Positions 1 through 8,618 of a stretch of 43,870 nt of DNA are shown here, in pieces. The notes under the pieces were generated by a model. The model worked only from the letters and a program-made list of their open reading frames with translations. It made no database searches and was not told the origin of the DNA. Numbering within the stretch: position 1 is the first letter of the stretch; each line of letters starts with the position of its first letter. Position numbers and translations under genes: made by a program. Origin of the DNA: an uncultured Methylococcaceae bacterium (GTDB lineage: Bacteria > Pseudomonadota > Gammaproteobacteria > Methylococcales > Methylomonadaceae); assembly GCA_903839855.1 (NCBI GenBank), contig CAIMEB010000023.1:1-43870 (forward strand), in the 5' to 3' direction.

Positions 1-16
1 AATGCTAATAATCTCT

Positions 17-96
17 GTAGGTCGGGTTAGGCGCTAGCCGTAACCCGACACAGATAGTACGATTTGTCGGGTTACGCTCTCGCTAACCCGACCTAC
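17..96. repeat. REP-like pair of hairpins (BIME-type)
   Basis: Two hairpins stand side by side. The first has arms GTCGGGTTA (21-29) and TAACCCGAC (41-49); the second has the same arms at 66-74 and 84-92. The outer ends also match in inverted orientation: GTAGGTCGGGTTA at 17-29 and TAACCCGACCTAC at 84-96. This architecture and this sequence type are typical of REP/BIME elements mobilised by RAYT (REP-associated tyrosine) transposases. No RAYT gene is present in the window. The remaining bases 97-304 hold no gene that I can support; they are AT-rich and lie downstream of the ZIP transporter gene. Confidence 0.8.
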
Positions 97-304
97 GTGT
101 CTGTAATTAGAAAAAGTGTAAACCGATGAATGAAGGATGCCAAATAATGCTTATAATTGTTACACTGTACAAAGGATAGTGGTTCAATTAAGTCGTTTTT
201 TAGCGTAAAAGTTTTTAATTTCACCTGACTTTAGCATATTTCCTAAAACTAAAGCAAGTTATTTTTTGTCGTTGGGACATAACACACGATTACGCAACGA
301 ATTC

Positions 305-1156
305 TTATTTTTGCCCCGTGTTGAGTTGATAGCCATGCGCAACAAAATGTAAAAAACAGATCAATAATACGCCCGCAGCAATCAAAATAATTTGCTGTAA
401 AGACGTCTTCATATCTGTTTTTGTATGCAACGAAGGAATCAAATCCGCAACCGCAATATAAATAAAGCTTGATGCTGCCAATGCTAAAAAGTAGGGTAAA
501 GTATTATGCAAGTCTTCCAGGCTAAAATACGCTAAAACGCCACCCAGCACCGTCGTCAAACTGGCTAATACATTATAAAAAAGAGCTTTACTGCGAGAAT
601 AACCACTACCCAATAAAATAGCAAAATCACCCACCTCTTGCGGAATTTCATGAGCAGCCACGGCTAAGCTAGTGACTATCCCTAACTGAACATCCGTTAA
701 AAATGCCGCAGCAATCAAAACACCATCTACAAAATTATGAATACTATCGCCTAAAATAATCAACGCACCCGCAGACTTTGCACGCCCGTGAGCATAACTA
801 TGAGAATGGCTATGCCCATGATCATGATCATGCGCCCCATCATCACCATGAGCCTCACAATGCCCTGAATGGCAATGCCGCCATATCAACAGTTTTTCTA
901 AAACAAAAAACACCAGTATCCCTACCAAAATTGTACCGGATAAAAACTGAAACTGCTCAGACTCCACCTGCTCAAAAGCCTCAGGTATTAATCCCCAAAA
1001 AGCCACCGCTAATAAAGCGCCAATAGCAAAACTAATACCGTGGGGTAATACCGCATTTCTACGATCTTCCTGTAACAACAAAAAAACCGCAGCAGCCATT
1101 ACACTTAAAACGCCACCGACTGCCGTAAAAACAATAATCAACGCTAATAAATTCAC
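305..1156 (-). CDS. ZIP family divalent metal transporter
   Basis: Inner-membrane ZIP (ZupT/GufA-like) transporter, probably for Zn2+ and related divalent metals. The 283 residues are hydrophobic throughout. The two signature metal-site helices are visible: HNFVDG (140-145) in TM4 and HEIPQE (169-174) in TM5. The loop before TM4 (about 94-123) is rich in His and Asp, as expected for a metal-collecting loop. The start is GTG, preceded by GGAGAG at good spacing. It follows the pgeF stop by only four bases, so it is very likely the last gene of a rluD-pgeF-ZIP operon. The exact metal cannot be read from the sequence. A short His-rich frame on the opposite strand is only a shadow of this loop. 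Confidence 0.93.
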   Translation of the reverse strand: MNLLALIIVFTAVGGVLSVMAAAVFLLLQEDRRNAVLPHGISFAIGALLAVAFWGLIPEAFEQVESEQFQFLSGTILVGILVFFVLEKLLIWRHCHSGHCEAHGDDGAHDHDHGHSHSHSYAHGRAKSAGALIILGDSIHNFVDGVLIAAAFLTDVQLGIVTSLAVAAHEIPQEVGDFAILLGSGYSRSKALFYNVLASLTTVLGGVLAYFSLEDLHNTLPYFLALAASSFIYIAVADLIPSLHTKTDMKTSLQQIILIAAGVLLICFLHFVAHGYQLNTGQK

Positions 1157-1160
1157 TCTG

Positions 1161-1922
1161 TTATTCTCTCCAAATTAACGTAGCCATTCGCCCAGTCTGC
1201 CTATCCCTGCGATAAGAATAAAACTGCTGATGCTCGGTAAACGTACAAAACGACCCACCATAAACATCAACAATACCCAATGAAGATAATTCAATCCGTG
1301 CCAACTGATAAATATCAGCTAACCATTTATAACGCGATTGACTTTTGAAAGCACTGGCAAAGTCAGGCGATTTCTTCAAAAAAGCCTCACGGACTTCTCC
1401 ACCCACTTCAAAACAATGAGGTCCAATCGCAGGCCCTAGCCAAACTAAAAAATCTTTATCATTAACACGTGATGGCTCTACAGATTTTTTCAAAGCAATG
1501 ACTGTATTACTAATAACGCCCGCTAATAATCCACGCCACCCAGCGTGAATCGCTGCAACCTGTGAACCCTCTTTAGAACAAACTAATAAAGGCAAACAAT
1601 CCGCCGTCATAACAGTACAAACAACTCCTGTCCTATTCGTAAAACTGGCATCCGCTTGTTGCAAGCCTAATGTATTTGTTGCCTGAATAACCGTGGCACT
1701 GTGTATTTGATCCAACCAAACCGGCTCAGAGGGTAGCTTCAAAATATCTCTAATAATCAGTCTATTTTGCTTAACATGCTCACTGTCATCACCCACATGC
1801 AGGGCAGGATTAAGACTAAAATACATCCCCTCACTCACACCTTCGGCACGCAACGTTGTAGCGGCGTGAATGTTAGCGGGTGCAGGCCAGTCAGGTATTA
1901 AATAGGGTTTAGTCTTGTTCAT
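1161..1922 (-). CDS. pgeF: Polyphenol oxidase / purine nucleoside phosphorylase family protein PgeF (YfiH)
   Basis: DUF152/YfiH-family protein of 253 residues, the usual length. Members are described as multicopper-oxidase-like or as purine nucleoside phosphorylases with adenosine deaminase activity; E. coli PgeF edits cytoplasmic muropeptide synthesis. The metal/active-site set of the family is visible: His74 in DQIH, Cys109 in TADCLPLL and His126 in AIHAGWRG, followed by WLGPAIGP and the C-terminal FYSYRRD block. The start overlaps the end of rluD by 14 bases, which implies translational coupling; rluD-pgeF is also the E. coli order. The cellular substrate in this organism is inferred only from the family. 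Confidence 0.93.
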   Translation of the reverse strand: MNKTKPYLIPDWPAPANIHAATTLRAEGVSEGMYFSLNPALHVGDDSEHVKQNRLIIRDILKLPSEPVWLDQIHSATVIQATNTLGLQQADASFTNRTGVVCTVMTADCLPLLVCSKEGSQVAAIHAGWRGLLAGVISNTVIALKKSVEPSRVNDKDFLVWLGPAIGPHCFEVGGEVREAFLKKSPDFASAFKSQSRYKWLADIYQLARIELSSLGIVDVYGGSFCTFTEHQQFYSYRRDRQTGRMATLIWRE

Positions 1923-2853
1923 TATCGGCTAATGCGGCTAATAAATTGGTCATATCTTCAGGTAGAGGTTGCACCCATTCACAATATTCATTAGTCACAG
2001 GATGCAATAATCCCAATTTTGCCGCATGCAAAGCCTGCCGCTTAAAGCCCCGCAATTCTTTTTCTAACAATTCACTACAGCCCGCAGGCATTTGAAATCG
2101 TCCACCATACACTTGGTCACCCACTAAGGGATAACGAATATGAGCCATGTGTACACGAATTTGATGAGTCCGTCCGGTCTCTAATTTTACTTGTATATAA
2201 GTATGCCGAGTAAAGCGCCGCTCAACACGATAGTGGGTCACAGAATCTTTACCTGATTCTCTGACTGCGTAACGTTTACGATCGGTAGGATGCCTAGCAA
2301 TCGGCTCATCTACCGTACCGCCAGCCGTCATCCGTCCACGTGTGATGGCTAAATATTCTCTATTGATAGCCCTGTCCTGCAATTGCTGGGTTAGGTTATT
2401 ATGTGCCTGCAAGGTTTTTGCAATCATTAATAAGCCACTGGTCTCTTTATCAATCCGATGCACGATACCCGCACGCGGCAAAGTGTCTAAACTGGAGTCG
2501 TGATTTAATAAAGCATTCAGCAACGTGCCGCTCCAATTTCCAACTGCTGGATGCACAACCAGGCCTGCGGGCTTATTCACAATAAGCAGACTTTCATCTT
2601 CAAAAATAATTTCTAAGGGAATAGGCTCTGCTTCTGATGAAATAACAACTTCTGCCTCAGCATCCAATACTATTTCTTCACCTCCTTCTAGCTTATCTTT
2701 AGGCTTAAGCTCTAAACCATTGACCTGTACACGTCCTGTTTTAACCCAAGATTGCAACTTACTGCGTGAATAATCTGCAAATAATTCGGCAAGCACTTGA
2801 TCCAAACGCATACCGGCCATCTCATAAGGTACTTCTGCTGTTAATCTTGTCAT
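1909..2853 (-). CDS. rluD: 23S rRNA pseudouridine synthase RluD
   Basis: Makes pseudouridines 1911, 1915 and 1917 in helix 69 of 23S rRNA, by homology to E. coli RluD. An N-terminal S4 RNA-binding domain (MRLDQVLAELF onward) is followed by the RluA-type catalytic domain with HRIDKETSG, whose Asp is the catalytic residue, then GRTHQIRVHMAH and the Tyr/Gly-rich VGDQVYGG motif. The frame is open to an ATG at 2877, but the ATG ending at 2853 is preferred: AGAAGAAC lies at Shine-Dalgarno distance before it and nothing similar precedes the outer ATG. The gene is divergent from bamD, the same arrangement as in E. coli. Confidence 0.95.
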   Translation of the reverse strand: MTRLTAEVPYEMAGMRLDQVLAELFADYSRSKLQSWVKTGRVQVNGLELKPKDKLEGGEEIVLDAEAEVVISSEAEPIPLEIIFEDESLLIVNKPAGLVVHPAVGNWSGTLLNALLNHDSSLDTLPRAGIVHRIDKETSGLLMIAKTLQAHNNLTQQLQDRAINREYLAITRGRMTAGGTVDEPIARHPTDRKRYAVRESGKDSVTHYRVERRFTRHTYIQVKLETGRTHQIRVHMAHIRYPLVGDQVYGGRFQMPAGCSELLEKELRGFKRQALHAAKLGLLHPVTNEYCEWVQPLPEDMTNLLAALADNEQD

Positions 2854-2973
2854 AACAAGTTCTTCTGAATAAACCATTGTTAAGTTATACTCGCATCAAT
2901 AAACAACCACTTTTTAAGTATCGCCGTTTATCCTGCGAGAAAACCTCTAATATTACAACGTGTCGTTAGTACT

Positions 2974-3819
2974 ATGCGATTAATTTTAATTAAATTTTTA
3001 TTTATCTGTTTTTTAAGCTTGTCCATGCAAGGCTGTTCAACCTTCAAAGACCTTTTTTCGAGCGACTCAAAAGCATCTGATGATAATGAATATGCCGACT
3101 GGACTGCTGAAAAGTTTCAAATAGAAGCAAAGAAAGCCGTAGATACAGGCAGTTATGAAAAAGCTATCAAGCTCTATCAGGCTTTGGAATCCCGCTATCC
3201 TTTTGGTGAAGATTCCGCTCAAACAGAATTAGACATTGCTTATGCCTATTTCAAAAATAATGATCCGGACTCGGCAATCGCTGCTGCCGACCGCTTCATT
3301 AAAACGAATCCTCGCAGTCCTTCCGTAGATTATGCGTATTATTTAAAGGGTCTGGTTAATTACAATCGAGGCATAAGCTTCATTGACCGGTTTTTACCGA
3401 CAGATACTTCTCAACGAGATACCGGAACGGCTAAAGACGCCTTAAAAAACTTTGATGAACTTGTTAAGCGTTTTCCAGCCAGCAAGTATGTGCCAGATGC
3501 CAGATTGCGGATAATAGCCTTAACCAATAATATTGCCATGCATGAGGTACATGTGGCGCGTTATTATTTAAAACGAAAAGCTTATGTCGCTGCTGTAGAT
3601 AGAGCATCAACAGTCCTTGAAAAATATCAACGAGCTCCGGCTGTGCCTTATGCTTTAATCGTTTTAAATGAGGCCTATACCAAACTCAATCAACTAGATC
3701 TTGCTAGCGATGTTAAGCGTATTTACGATCTTAACTATCCAAATGGACCCGTGGTGCTTGATCAGGCTACGTCAACAACTTCTCATAAAATCTGGGATTT
3801 TATTGGCTTGGATAAATAA
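2974..3819 (+). CDS. bamD: Outer membrane assembly lipoprotein BamD
   Basis: Essential lipoprotein of the BAM complex that inserts beta-barrel proteins into the outer membrane. The N-terminus is a lipoprotein signal ending at Cys21 (lipobox SMQGC). The mature part is built of tetratricopeptide-like helical repeats (for example around AVDTGSYEKAIKLYQALE and SAIAADRFIKTNP), the BamD/ComL fold. At 281 residues it is somewhat longer than E. coli BamD, with extra length at the C-terminus. It is divergent from rluD across about 120 bases that must hold both promoters. The downstream TetR gene begins 20 bases later, so it may share the bamD transcript. Confidence 0.95.
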   Translation: MRLILIKFLFICFLSLSMQGCSTFKDLFSSDSKASDDNEYADWTAEKFQIEAKKAVDTGSYEKAIKLYQALESRYPFGEDSAQTELDIAYAYFKNNDPDSAIAAADRFIKTNPRSPSVDYAYYLKGLVNYNRGISFIDRFLPTDTSQRDTGTAKDALKNFDELVKRFPASKYVPDARLRIIALTNNIAMHEVHVARYYLKRKAYVAAVDRASTVLEKYQRAPAVPYALIVLNEAYTKLNQLDLASDVKRIYDLNYPNGPVVLDQATSTTSHKIWDFIGLDK

Positions 3820-3839
3820 TTTGAAGAGCAGACGGTAAA

Positions 3840-4451
3840 ATGGCAAAACGAAGTGAACATAGTCCAGAAGAATTAAAAGCGTTGATTCTAAACGCAGCTG
3901 AAATAATTGTTGTCGAAGAAGGCATTTCAGCATTGAATGCACGCAGAATAGCAAGGGAAATTGGCTATACTATTGGTAGTATTTATATGGTCTTTACGAA
4001 TATGGCAGATTTAATCCTGCAAATTAATGCAAGGACGCTCGATAAGCTTGCTGAAAACTTACTTTTGGTAAATGCCGAAAATGATCCACAGTTCCTTGAG
4101 CTATGGGGGATAAGTTATTTGTCTTATGCACGTCAAAATTTTAATCAATGGTCTTGTGCGCTTAAATATACTCTGCCAACACAGGTTGGGTATGAAACTC
4201 AGGTTTGGTATAAGGCTAAACTGAATCACGTATTTCGCCCCGTTGAAACAAAATTGACGCAGCTTAAACCGACTTATACCGAGGAACGTATTAGATATGC
4301 TGCACGTGCTTTATCGACAAGTATTCAAGGCATCTGTGTATTATTATTAAATAAACAAAGTGATAACGCTGAAATAAAAGAGATAGAAGCTATTATTACT
4401 GTGTTAGTAAGAAGTTTTTTGCGTGGATGGCTTATAGATACTAATGAATAA
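3840..4451 (+). CDS. TetR/AcrR family transcriptional regulator
   Basis: A 203-residue repressor-type protein. The N-terminal helix-turn-helix is clear: the segment ILNAAEIIVVEEGISALNAR leads into RRIAREIGYTIGSIYMVFTN, the recognition helix region of TetR proteins. The C-terminal half (with YARQNFNQW and the Trp-rich segment around residues 90-120) resembles the WHG-type ligand domain. It sits 20 bases after bamD and 56 bases before an MFS transporter gene in the same direction, so the simplest inference is that it controls that transporter. The ligand is unknown. It could instead regulate bamD or itself; no operator was identified by eye. Confidence 0.88.
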   Translation: MAKRSEHSPEELKALILNAAEIIVVEEGISALNARRIAREIGYTIGSIYMVFTNMADLILQINARTLDKLAENLLLVNAENDPQFLELWGISYLSYARQNFNQWSCALKYTLPTQVGYETQVWYKAKLNHVFRPVETKLTQLKPTYTEERIRYAARALSTSIQGICVLLLNKQSDNAEIKEIEAIITVLVRSFLRGWLIDTNE

Positions 4452-4507
4452 ATCCTTTTTAGAGTAGGAAAGAAATATAAATAACAAGTGATAAGGACTC
4501 GTTAGGT

Positions 4508-5845
4508 ATGAATGGCATTCCGAAAAAAACGTCGATGGATGATAAACAATGGGCTGGACGTAGAGAGCTTATATCATGGGCATTGTATGATTTTGCCAAC
4601 TCTGGTTATACGACAGTGGTGCAAACAACCATATTTAGTGCTTACTTTGTGGCCGTCGTTGCAGGTGCCTCACAAGGCTTTACGCCTGGGTTATCGACCT
4701 TACTGTGGTCAATAGCAATTGGTATTGCTAACTTTGTGGTTATGATGAGTGGGCCTTTATTGGGTGCCATTGCTGATCATCGTGCCTGTAAAAAGTTTTT
4801 TTTGCTGATTTCATCAATCGGTTGCATTATAGCCACCGCTTTATTGGCATTCGTTGGGCCAGGTGATGTAGGACTAGGAATGCTACTAGTAACCGGTTCA
4901 GCTATCATGTTTGCGAGTGGTGAAAGCTTAATTGCCGCTTTTTTGCCAGAGCTGGTGCCTGAAGAAAACATGGGACGTTTATCCGGTTATGGCTGGAGTT
5001 TGGGATATTTTGGTGGCTTACTCACCTTGGGGATTTGTTTGGCTTATATTACCTGGGCTAAGCAACAAGGCTGGTCAGAAACGCATTATGTGCCTGTGAC
5101 CTTATTGATTACAGCCACTATTTTCGCTTTGGCTGCCTCGCCTACTTTTATTTGGTTACGTGAACGAGCAATACCTGCAGAAGGCGACAGCACGTTATCT
5201 AATCTTCAAATTAGTTACACTCGTTTGGCGAATACCTTTAAAGAAGCGACTCGTTTTAGAGATTTGCTTCGGTTTTTGATTACACTCGGTATTTATCAAT
5301 CGGGGGTTAGCACTGTCGTGGTGTTGGCGGCTATTTATGCGCAGGAAGTGATTGGCTTCGACACTCAGTCGTTGATTATTCTAATTATGGTTGTCAATGT
5401 CACAGCAGCGGTAGGTGCGTTAATTTGTGGACATTTACAGGATAAAATCGGTTCTGTTCGAACGCTTGCCATCACCCTGGTTATCTGGATTATTGCCGTT
5501 ATTTTTGCGCTATACGCCAGTAAACCTGCAGATATGTGGATTGCTGGAAATATCATTGGCTTAGCGATGGGGGCTAGTCAAGCGGTTGGTAGAGCTTTAG
5601 TGAGCAAATTTTCACCAACTGAACGAGCAGGCGAATTTTTAGGTTTATGGGGGTTAGTAAACCGTTTGTCGGCAATACTGGGGCCATTAAGTTATGGAAT
5701 AATCAATTATTTGAGTGGCGGCAACCATCGTATATCATTAGTATCGACACTGCTGTTTTTTATTTTCGGTTTAGCGCTATTAACCCGAGTCGATGAACGT
5801 CGAGGCAAAGCAGCGGCTATTGGCATTGAGCATGGCGTAAAATAA
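4508..5845 (+). CDS. MFS transporter, UMF1 / Atg22-like family
   Basis: A 445-residue integral membrane protein with about twelve hydrophobic segments. The start of the first helix, WALYDFANSGYTTVVQT, is the hallmark of the UMF1 (Atg22-like) branch of the major facilitator superfamily. Conserved MFS loops such as GALICGHLQDKIGSVRT and GASQAVGRALVSKFSPT follow in the second half. In yeast Atg22 exports amino acids from the vacuole; the substrate of the bacterial members is mostly unknown. AAGGA lies somewhat far upstream of the chosen ATG, and a second in-frame Met about ten codons in is possible. A linked TetR gene lies directly upstream. Confidence 0.9.
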   Translation: MNGIPKKTSMDDKQWAGRRELISWALYDFANSGYTTVVQTTIFSAYFVAVVAGASQGFTPGLSTLLWSIAIGIANFVVMMSGPLLGAIADHRACKKFFLLISSIGCIIATALLAFVGPGDVGLGMLLVTGSAIMFASGESLIAAFLPELVPEENMGRLSGYGWSLGYFGGLLTLGICLAYITWAKQQGWSETHYVPVTLLITATIFALAASPTFIWLRERAIPAEGDSTLSNLQISYTRLANTFKEATRFRDLLRFLITLGIYQSGVSTVVVLAAIYAQEVIGFDTQSLIILIMVVNVTAAVGALICGHLQDKIGSVRTLAITLVIWIIAVIFALYASKPADMWIAGNIIGLAMGASQAVGRALVSKFSPTERAGEFLGLWGLVNRLSAILGPLSYGIINYLSGGNHRISLVSTLLFFIFGLALLTRVDERRGKAAAIGIEHGVK

Positions 5846-5895
5846 CGCTACTAGCCAAATAATCAGTGCTGGGCGTGTGAAAAGTTTTTCTGATC

Positions 5896-6729
5896 TCAAC
5901 CATAAGATTTATTAGGTTTTTTCTCGCCCTGGCAATCAATGCTGATACGTTGTACTTGCTTATCTAATTTTAACGCAGTTAATTGACCACCCCATAAGCA
6001 GCCAGTATCAATCCCATAACAGTTAGGTCCTTCGTAGTAGCCAAGCGTTGACCAATGCCCAAAGATAATACGCATATTGGCATTTTTACGTTTTGGGATA
6101 TCAAACCAGGGTAATAAATTTTTCGGTTGAGAACCCAAAGGACCACTATTGGAAAAGTCGAGGCGACCATTCACATCACAATAACGCATACGTGTAAAAC
6201 AGTTAATGATAAAGCGTAACTTTGGAGAGCCTTTTAAGTCCGATGACCAAATATTGGGTTTGTTGCCATACATTTGCTTCAAAAATACTTGATAATCATC
6301 ACTCCTTAGAGTTTGTTCCACTAAGAGAGCCATTTTCTTTGTGGTTTTAAAATCCCATTGTGGAGGTAAGCCTGCATGAAGCAAACAAAACTCATCGTTA
6401 TAATGAAATAATGGTCGATATCTAAGCCAATCAATTAACTCATCTCTATCGGGTGCTTCCAATACTGCGCTAAGCGTACATTTTTTATCGGCTACCTTCG
6501 GCACACAGGAGGCGGCGAGCAAGTGCATATCATGGTTACCCAGGACGGTGATTGCCGAACGACCTAATGATTTAACAAAACGCAAGGTTTCTAAAGATTT
6601 AGGACCTCGATTAACCAGATCGCCAGCAAACCATAATTGATCAGTATTTTCATTAAAGGAAATGGTATCCAAGAGCTTTAATAGATCATCAAAACAACCT
6701 TGTATATCGCCAATCGCGTAAATAGACAT
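5896..6729 (-). CDS. apaH: Bis(5'-nucleosyl)-tetraphosphatase, symmetrical (ApaH)
   Basis: Hydrolyses diadenosine tetraphosphate symmetrically to two ADP, and in E. coli removes Np4-type RNA caps. The metallophosphoesterase motifs are complete: GDIQG (7-11), GDLVNRG (36-42) and GNHD (64-67), then LLHAG and GHW further on. The length of 277 residues is normal. The ATG begins two bases after the apaG stop (TAGTCATG), so apaG and apaH are co-translated, the common gammaproteobacterial pair. The 3' end faces the MFS gene across 50 bases in which no clear terminator hairpin is visible. Confidence 0.96.
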   Translation of the reverse strand: MSIYAIGDIQGCFDDLLKLLDTISFNENTDQLWFAGDLVNRGPKSLETLRFVKSLGRSAITVLGNHDMHLLAASCVPKVADKKCTLSAVLEAPDRDELIDWLRYRPLFHYNDEFCLLHAGLPPQWDFKTTKKMALLVEQTLRSDDYQVFLKQMYGNKPNIWSSDLKGSPKLRFIINCFTRMRYCDVNGRLDFSNSGPLGSQPKNLLPWFDIPKRKNANMRIIFGHWSTLGYYEGPNCYGIDTGCLWGGQLTALKLDKQVQRISIDCQGEKKPNKSYG

Positions 6730-6731
6730 GA

Positions 6732-7109
6732 CTAGTGTAGTGTTCTTGGAATGGATAAAGTAAATTTCGGTATGGTAGCATTAAACTCATCGCCATCGTC
6801 CGAATGCATCGTATATTGGCCTTGCATCGTGCCTACCGGTGTCTCAATAATGGCACCGCTAGTATAGCGAAATATTTCTCCGGGTTTAAGGTAAGGCTGT
6901 TCACCAATAACACCGACGCCTCTCACTTCCTCAGTTTTGCCATTTGAATCGGTAATTAACCAATGACGATTTAATAGTTGTGCAGGTACAGAACCTTTAT
7001 TGGTGATTGTGATAGTATAGGCAAACACATAACGATCCTTTTCGGGCGCTGATTGTTCAGCAATAAAAAAGGGCGTTGCTTCAACTAATATTTTGTTTTT
7101 TTCAGTCAT
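6732..7109 (-). CDS. apaG: Co2+/Mg2+ efflux protein ApaG (DUF525)
   Basis: A 125-residue DUF525 protein with an immunoglobulin/fibronectin-type beta fold. Typical blocks are visible: [45 protein letters not shown] and [12 protein letters not shown]. The family name Co2+/Mg2+ efflux protein comes from Salmonella CorD genetics; the biochemical function is not settled, and binding of dinucleoside polyphosphates is an attractive idea because of its constant link with apaH. It is the first gene of the apaG-apaH operon and is divergent from mpl. Confidence 0.95.
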   Translation of the reverse strand: MTEKNKILVEATPFFIAEQSAPEKDRYVFAYTITITNKGSVPAQLLNRHWLITDSNGKTEEVRGVGVIGEQPYLKPGEIFRYTSGAIIETPVGTMQGQYTMHSDDGDEFNATIPKFTLSIPRTLH

Positions 7110-7238
7110 TATTAGATTATATGTAAATTACTTCGTGATTATTTCATCGTAACTTATCATTAAACGCAAGTAACTATTTCATATCGATGGGTAACTGATA
7201 AAAAAATATTATTTTTCATAAATTATTGGGACAAGAAA

Positions 7239-8603
7239 TTGCGTATTCATATCTTAGGTATTTGTGGCACATTTATGGGTGGACTGGCCGTCATAGCCCG
7301 ACGTTTAGGGCATGACGTCAGCGGTTCAGATCAAAACGTCTATCCACCCATGAGTACACAGTTGCAAGAACAGGGAATCCAGTTAATGGATGGCTATCGT
7401 GCAGAAAATCTGGAAAGTAATCCGGATTTGGTTATTATCGGCAATGCACTTTCACGTGGTAATCCAGAAGTTGAGGAGGTTCTCAATAAGGGTCTGAATT
7501 ATGTTTCCGGCCCACAATGGCTGGCAGAGTACGTTTTGCATGATAAATGGGTATTAGGTGTTGCCGGGACGCATGGTAAAACAACTACGTCTAGCATGTT
7601 GAGCTGGATTCTTGAATATCAAGGATTCAATCCGGGGTTTTTAATTGGCGGCATTCCGCTAAATTTTGGTATTTCAGCGCGGTTAGATGGTGGCGCAGAA
7701 AACAAGTCAGGTTTTTTTGTGATTGAAGCGGACGAGTACGATTCTGCTTTTTTTGATAAGCGCTCCAAGTTTGTACATTATCGCCCCCGGACAGCGATTC
7801 TGAATAATTTAGAATTTGATCATGCAGACATATTTCCTGACCTTGATGCCATCAAGAGGCAATTTCATCATTTAGTCAGAACCATTCCAGGAGAAGGTCT
7901 AATTATTAGCCCGAAAACTGATGCTAATATCAATGAAGTTATTAGCATGGGATGCTGGACGCCTGTTGAAAATACCTCAATCAATGGTGCTGCGCAATGG
8001 AATGCAAAGTTACTAAAGGAAGATGGTAGTCAATTCGTGGTTTTATTTGAAAATAATGAGCAAGGTACAGTCGATTGGTCGTTGACAGGGCAGCATAATG
8101 TTTATAACGCTCTTTCTGCGATAGCGGCGGCAAATCATGTGGGTATTTTGCCAAAAGACTCAATAGCGGCGCTAATTCAATTTATTAATGTTAAACGCCG
8201 TATGGAAGTTATCGCCACATTTAATGGGGTAACGATATACGACGATTTTGCGCATCATCCAACAGCGATTTCGACCACATTAGATGGTTTACGCAAGCAA
8301 GTTAAAGACCAGCGTATTGTTGCTATTGTTGAACCCCGATCCAATACGATGCGTTTAGGTGTGCATACAGAGACGCTGGCTAAATCGTTAGCTAATGCTA
8401 ATCTGGCTATTATCTATCAGCCCCAAAACCTGGACTGGGATTTAAGCAAGCTCACTCATTATGCAGATAACATTGAAATTCATCGCTCTATTGATGCGAT
8501 TATTGCGAGACTTAAAGTTGAGGCCTGTTCTGGAGGGCATTTTGTATTAATGAGCAATGGCAGTTTTGGGGGTATTTACCAGCGCTTACAGGAAGAGCTG
8601 TAA
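7239..8603 (+). CDS. mpl: UDP-N-acetylmuramate:L-Ala-gamma-D-Glu-meso-Dap ligase (Mpl)
   Basis: Peptidoglycan recycling ligase that joins the tripeptide from turned-over wall to UDP-MurNAc. The 454 residues align along their whole length with E. coli Mpl from the first residues (RIHILGICGTFMGGLA). The Mur-ligase P-loop is GTHGKTTT (110-117), and the central ILNNLEFDHADIF block and C-terminal VEPRSNTMRLG block are intact. The start is TTG at 7239: alignment to E. coli Mpl requires it, and no ATG or GTG lies nearby in frame. Only a weak GGGAC lies upstream, so expression may be low. It is convergent with metA across 15 bases. Confidence 0.96.
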   Translation: MRIHILGICGTFMGGLAVIARRLGHDVSGSDQNVYPPMSTQLQEQGIQLMDGYRAENLESNPDLVIIGNALSRGNPEVEEVLNKGLNYVSGPQWLAEYVLHDKWVLGVAGTHGKTTTSSMLSWILEYQGFNPGFLIGGIPLNFGISARLDGGAENKSGFFVIEADEYDSAFFDKRSKFVHYRPRTAILNNLEFDHADIFPDLDAIKRQFHHLVRTIPGEGLIISPKTDANINEVISMGCWTPVENTSINGAAQWNAKLLKEDGSQFVVLFENNEQGTVDWSLTGQHNVYNALSAIAAANHVGILPKDSIAALIQFINVKRRMEVIATFNGVTIYDDFAHHPTAISTTLDGLRKQVKDQRIVAIVEPRSNTMRLGVHTETLAKSLANANLAIIYQPQNLDWDLSKLTHYADNIEIHRSIDAIIARLKVEACSGGHFVLMSNGSFGGIYQRLQEEL

Positions 8604-8618
8604 ACACTCCCTACGATC

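Noticed and set aside
778-1026. His-rich plus-strand frame of 82 codons
   Set aside because: It lies fully antisense to the ZIP transporter; the His/Asp richness is the mirror of the His-rich metal loop coded on the other strand.
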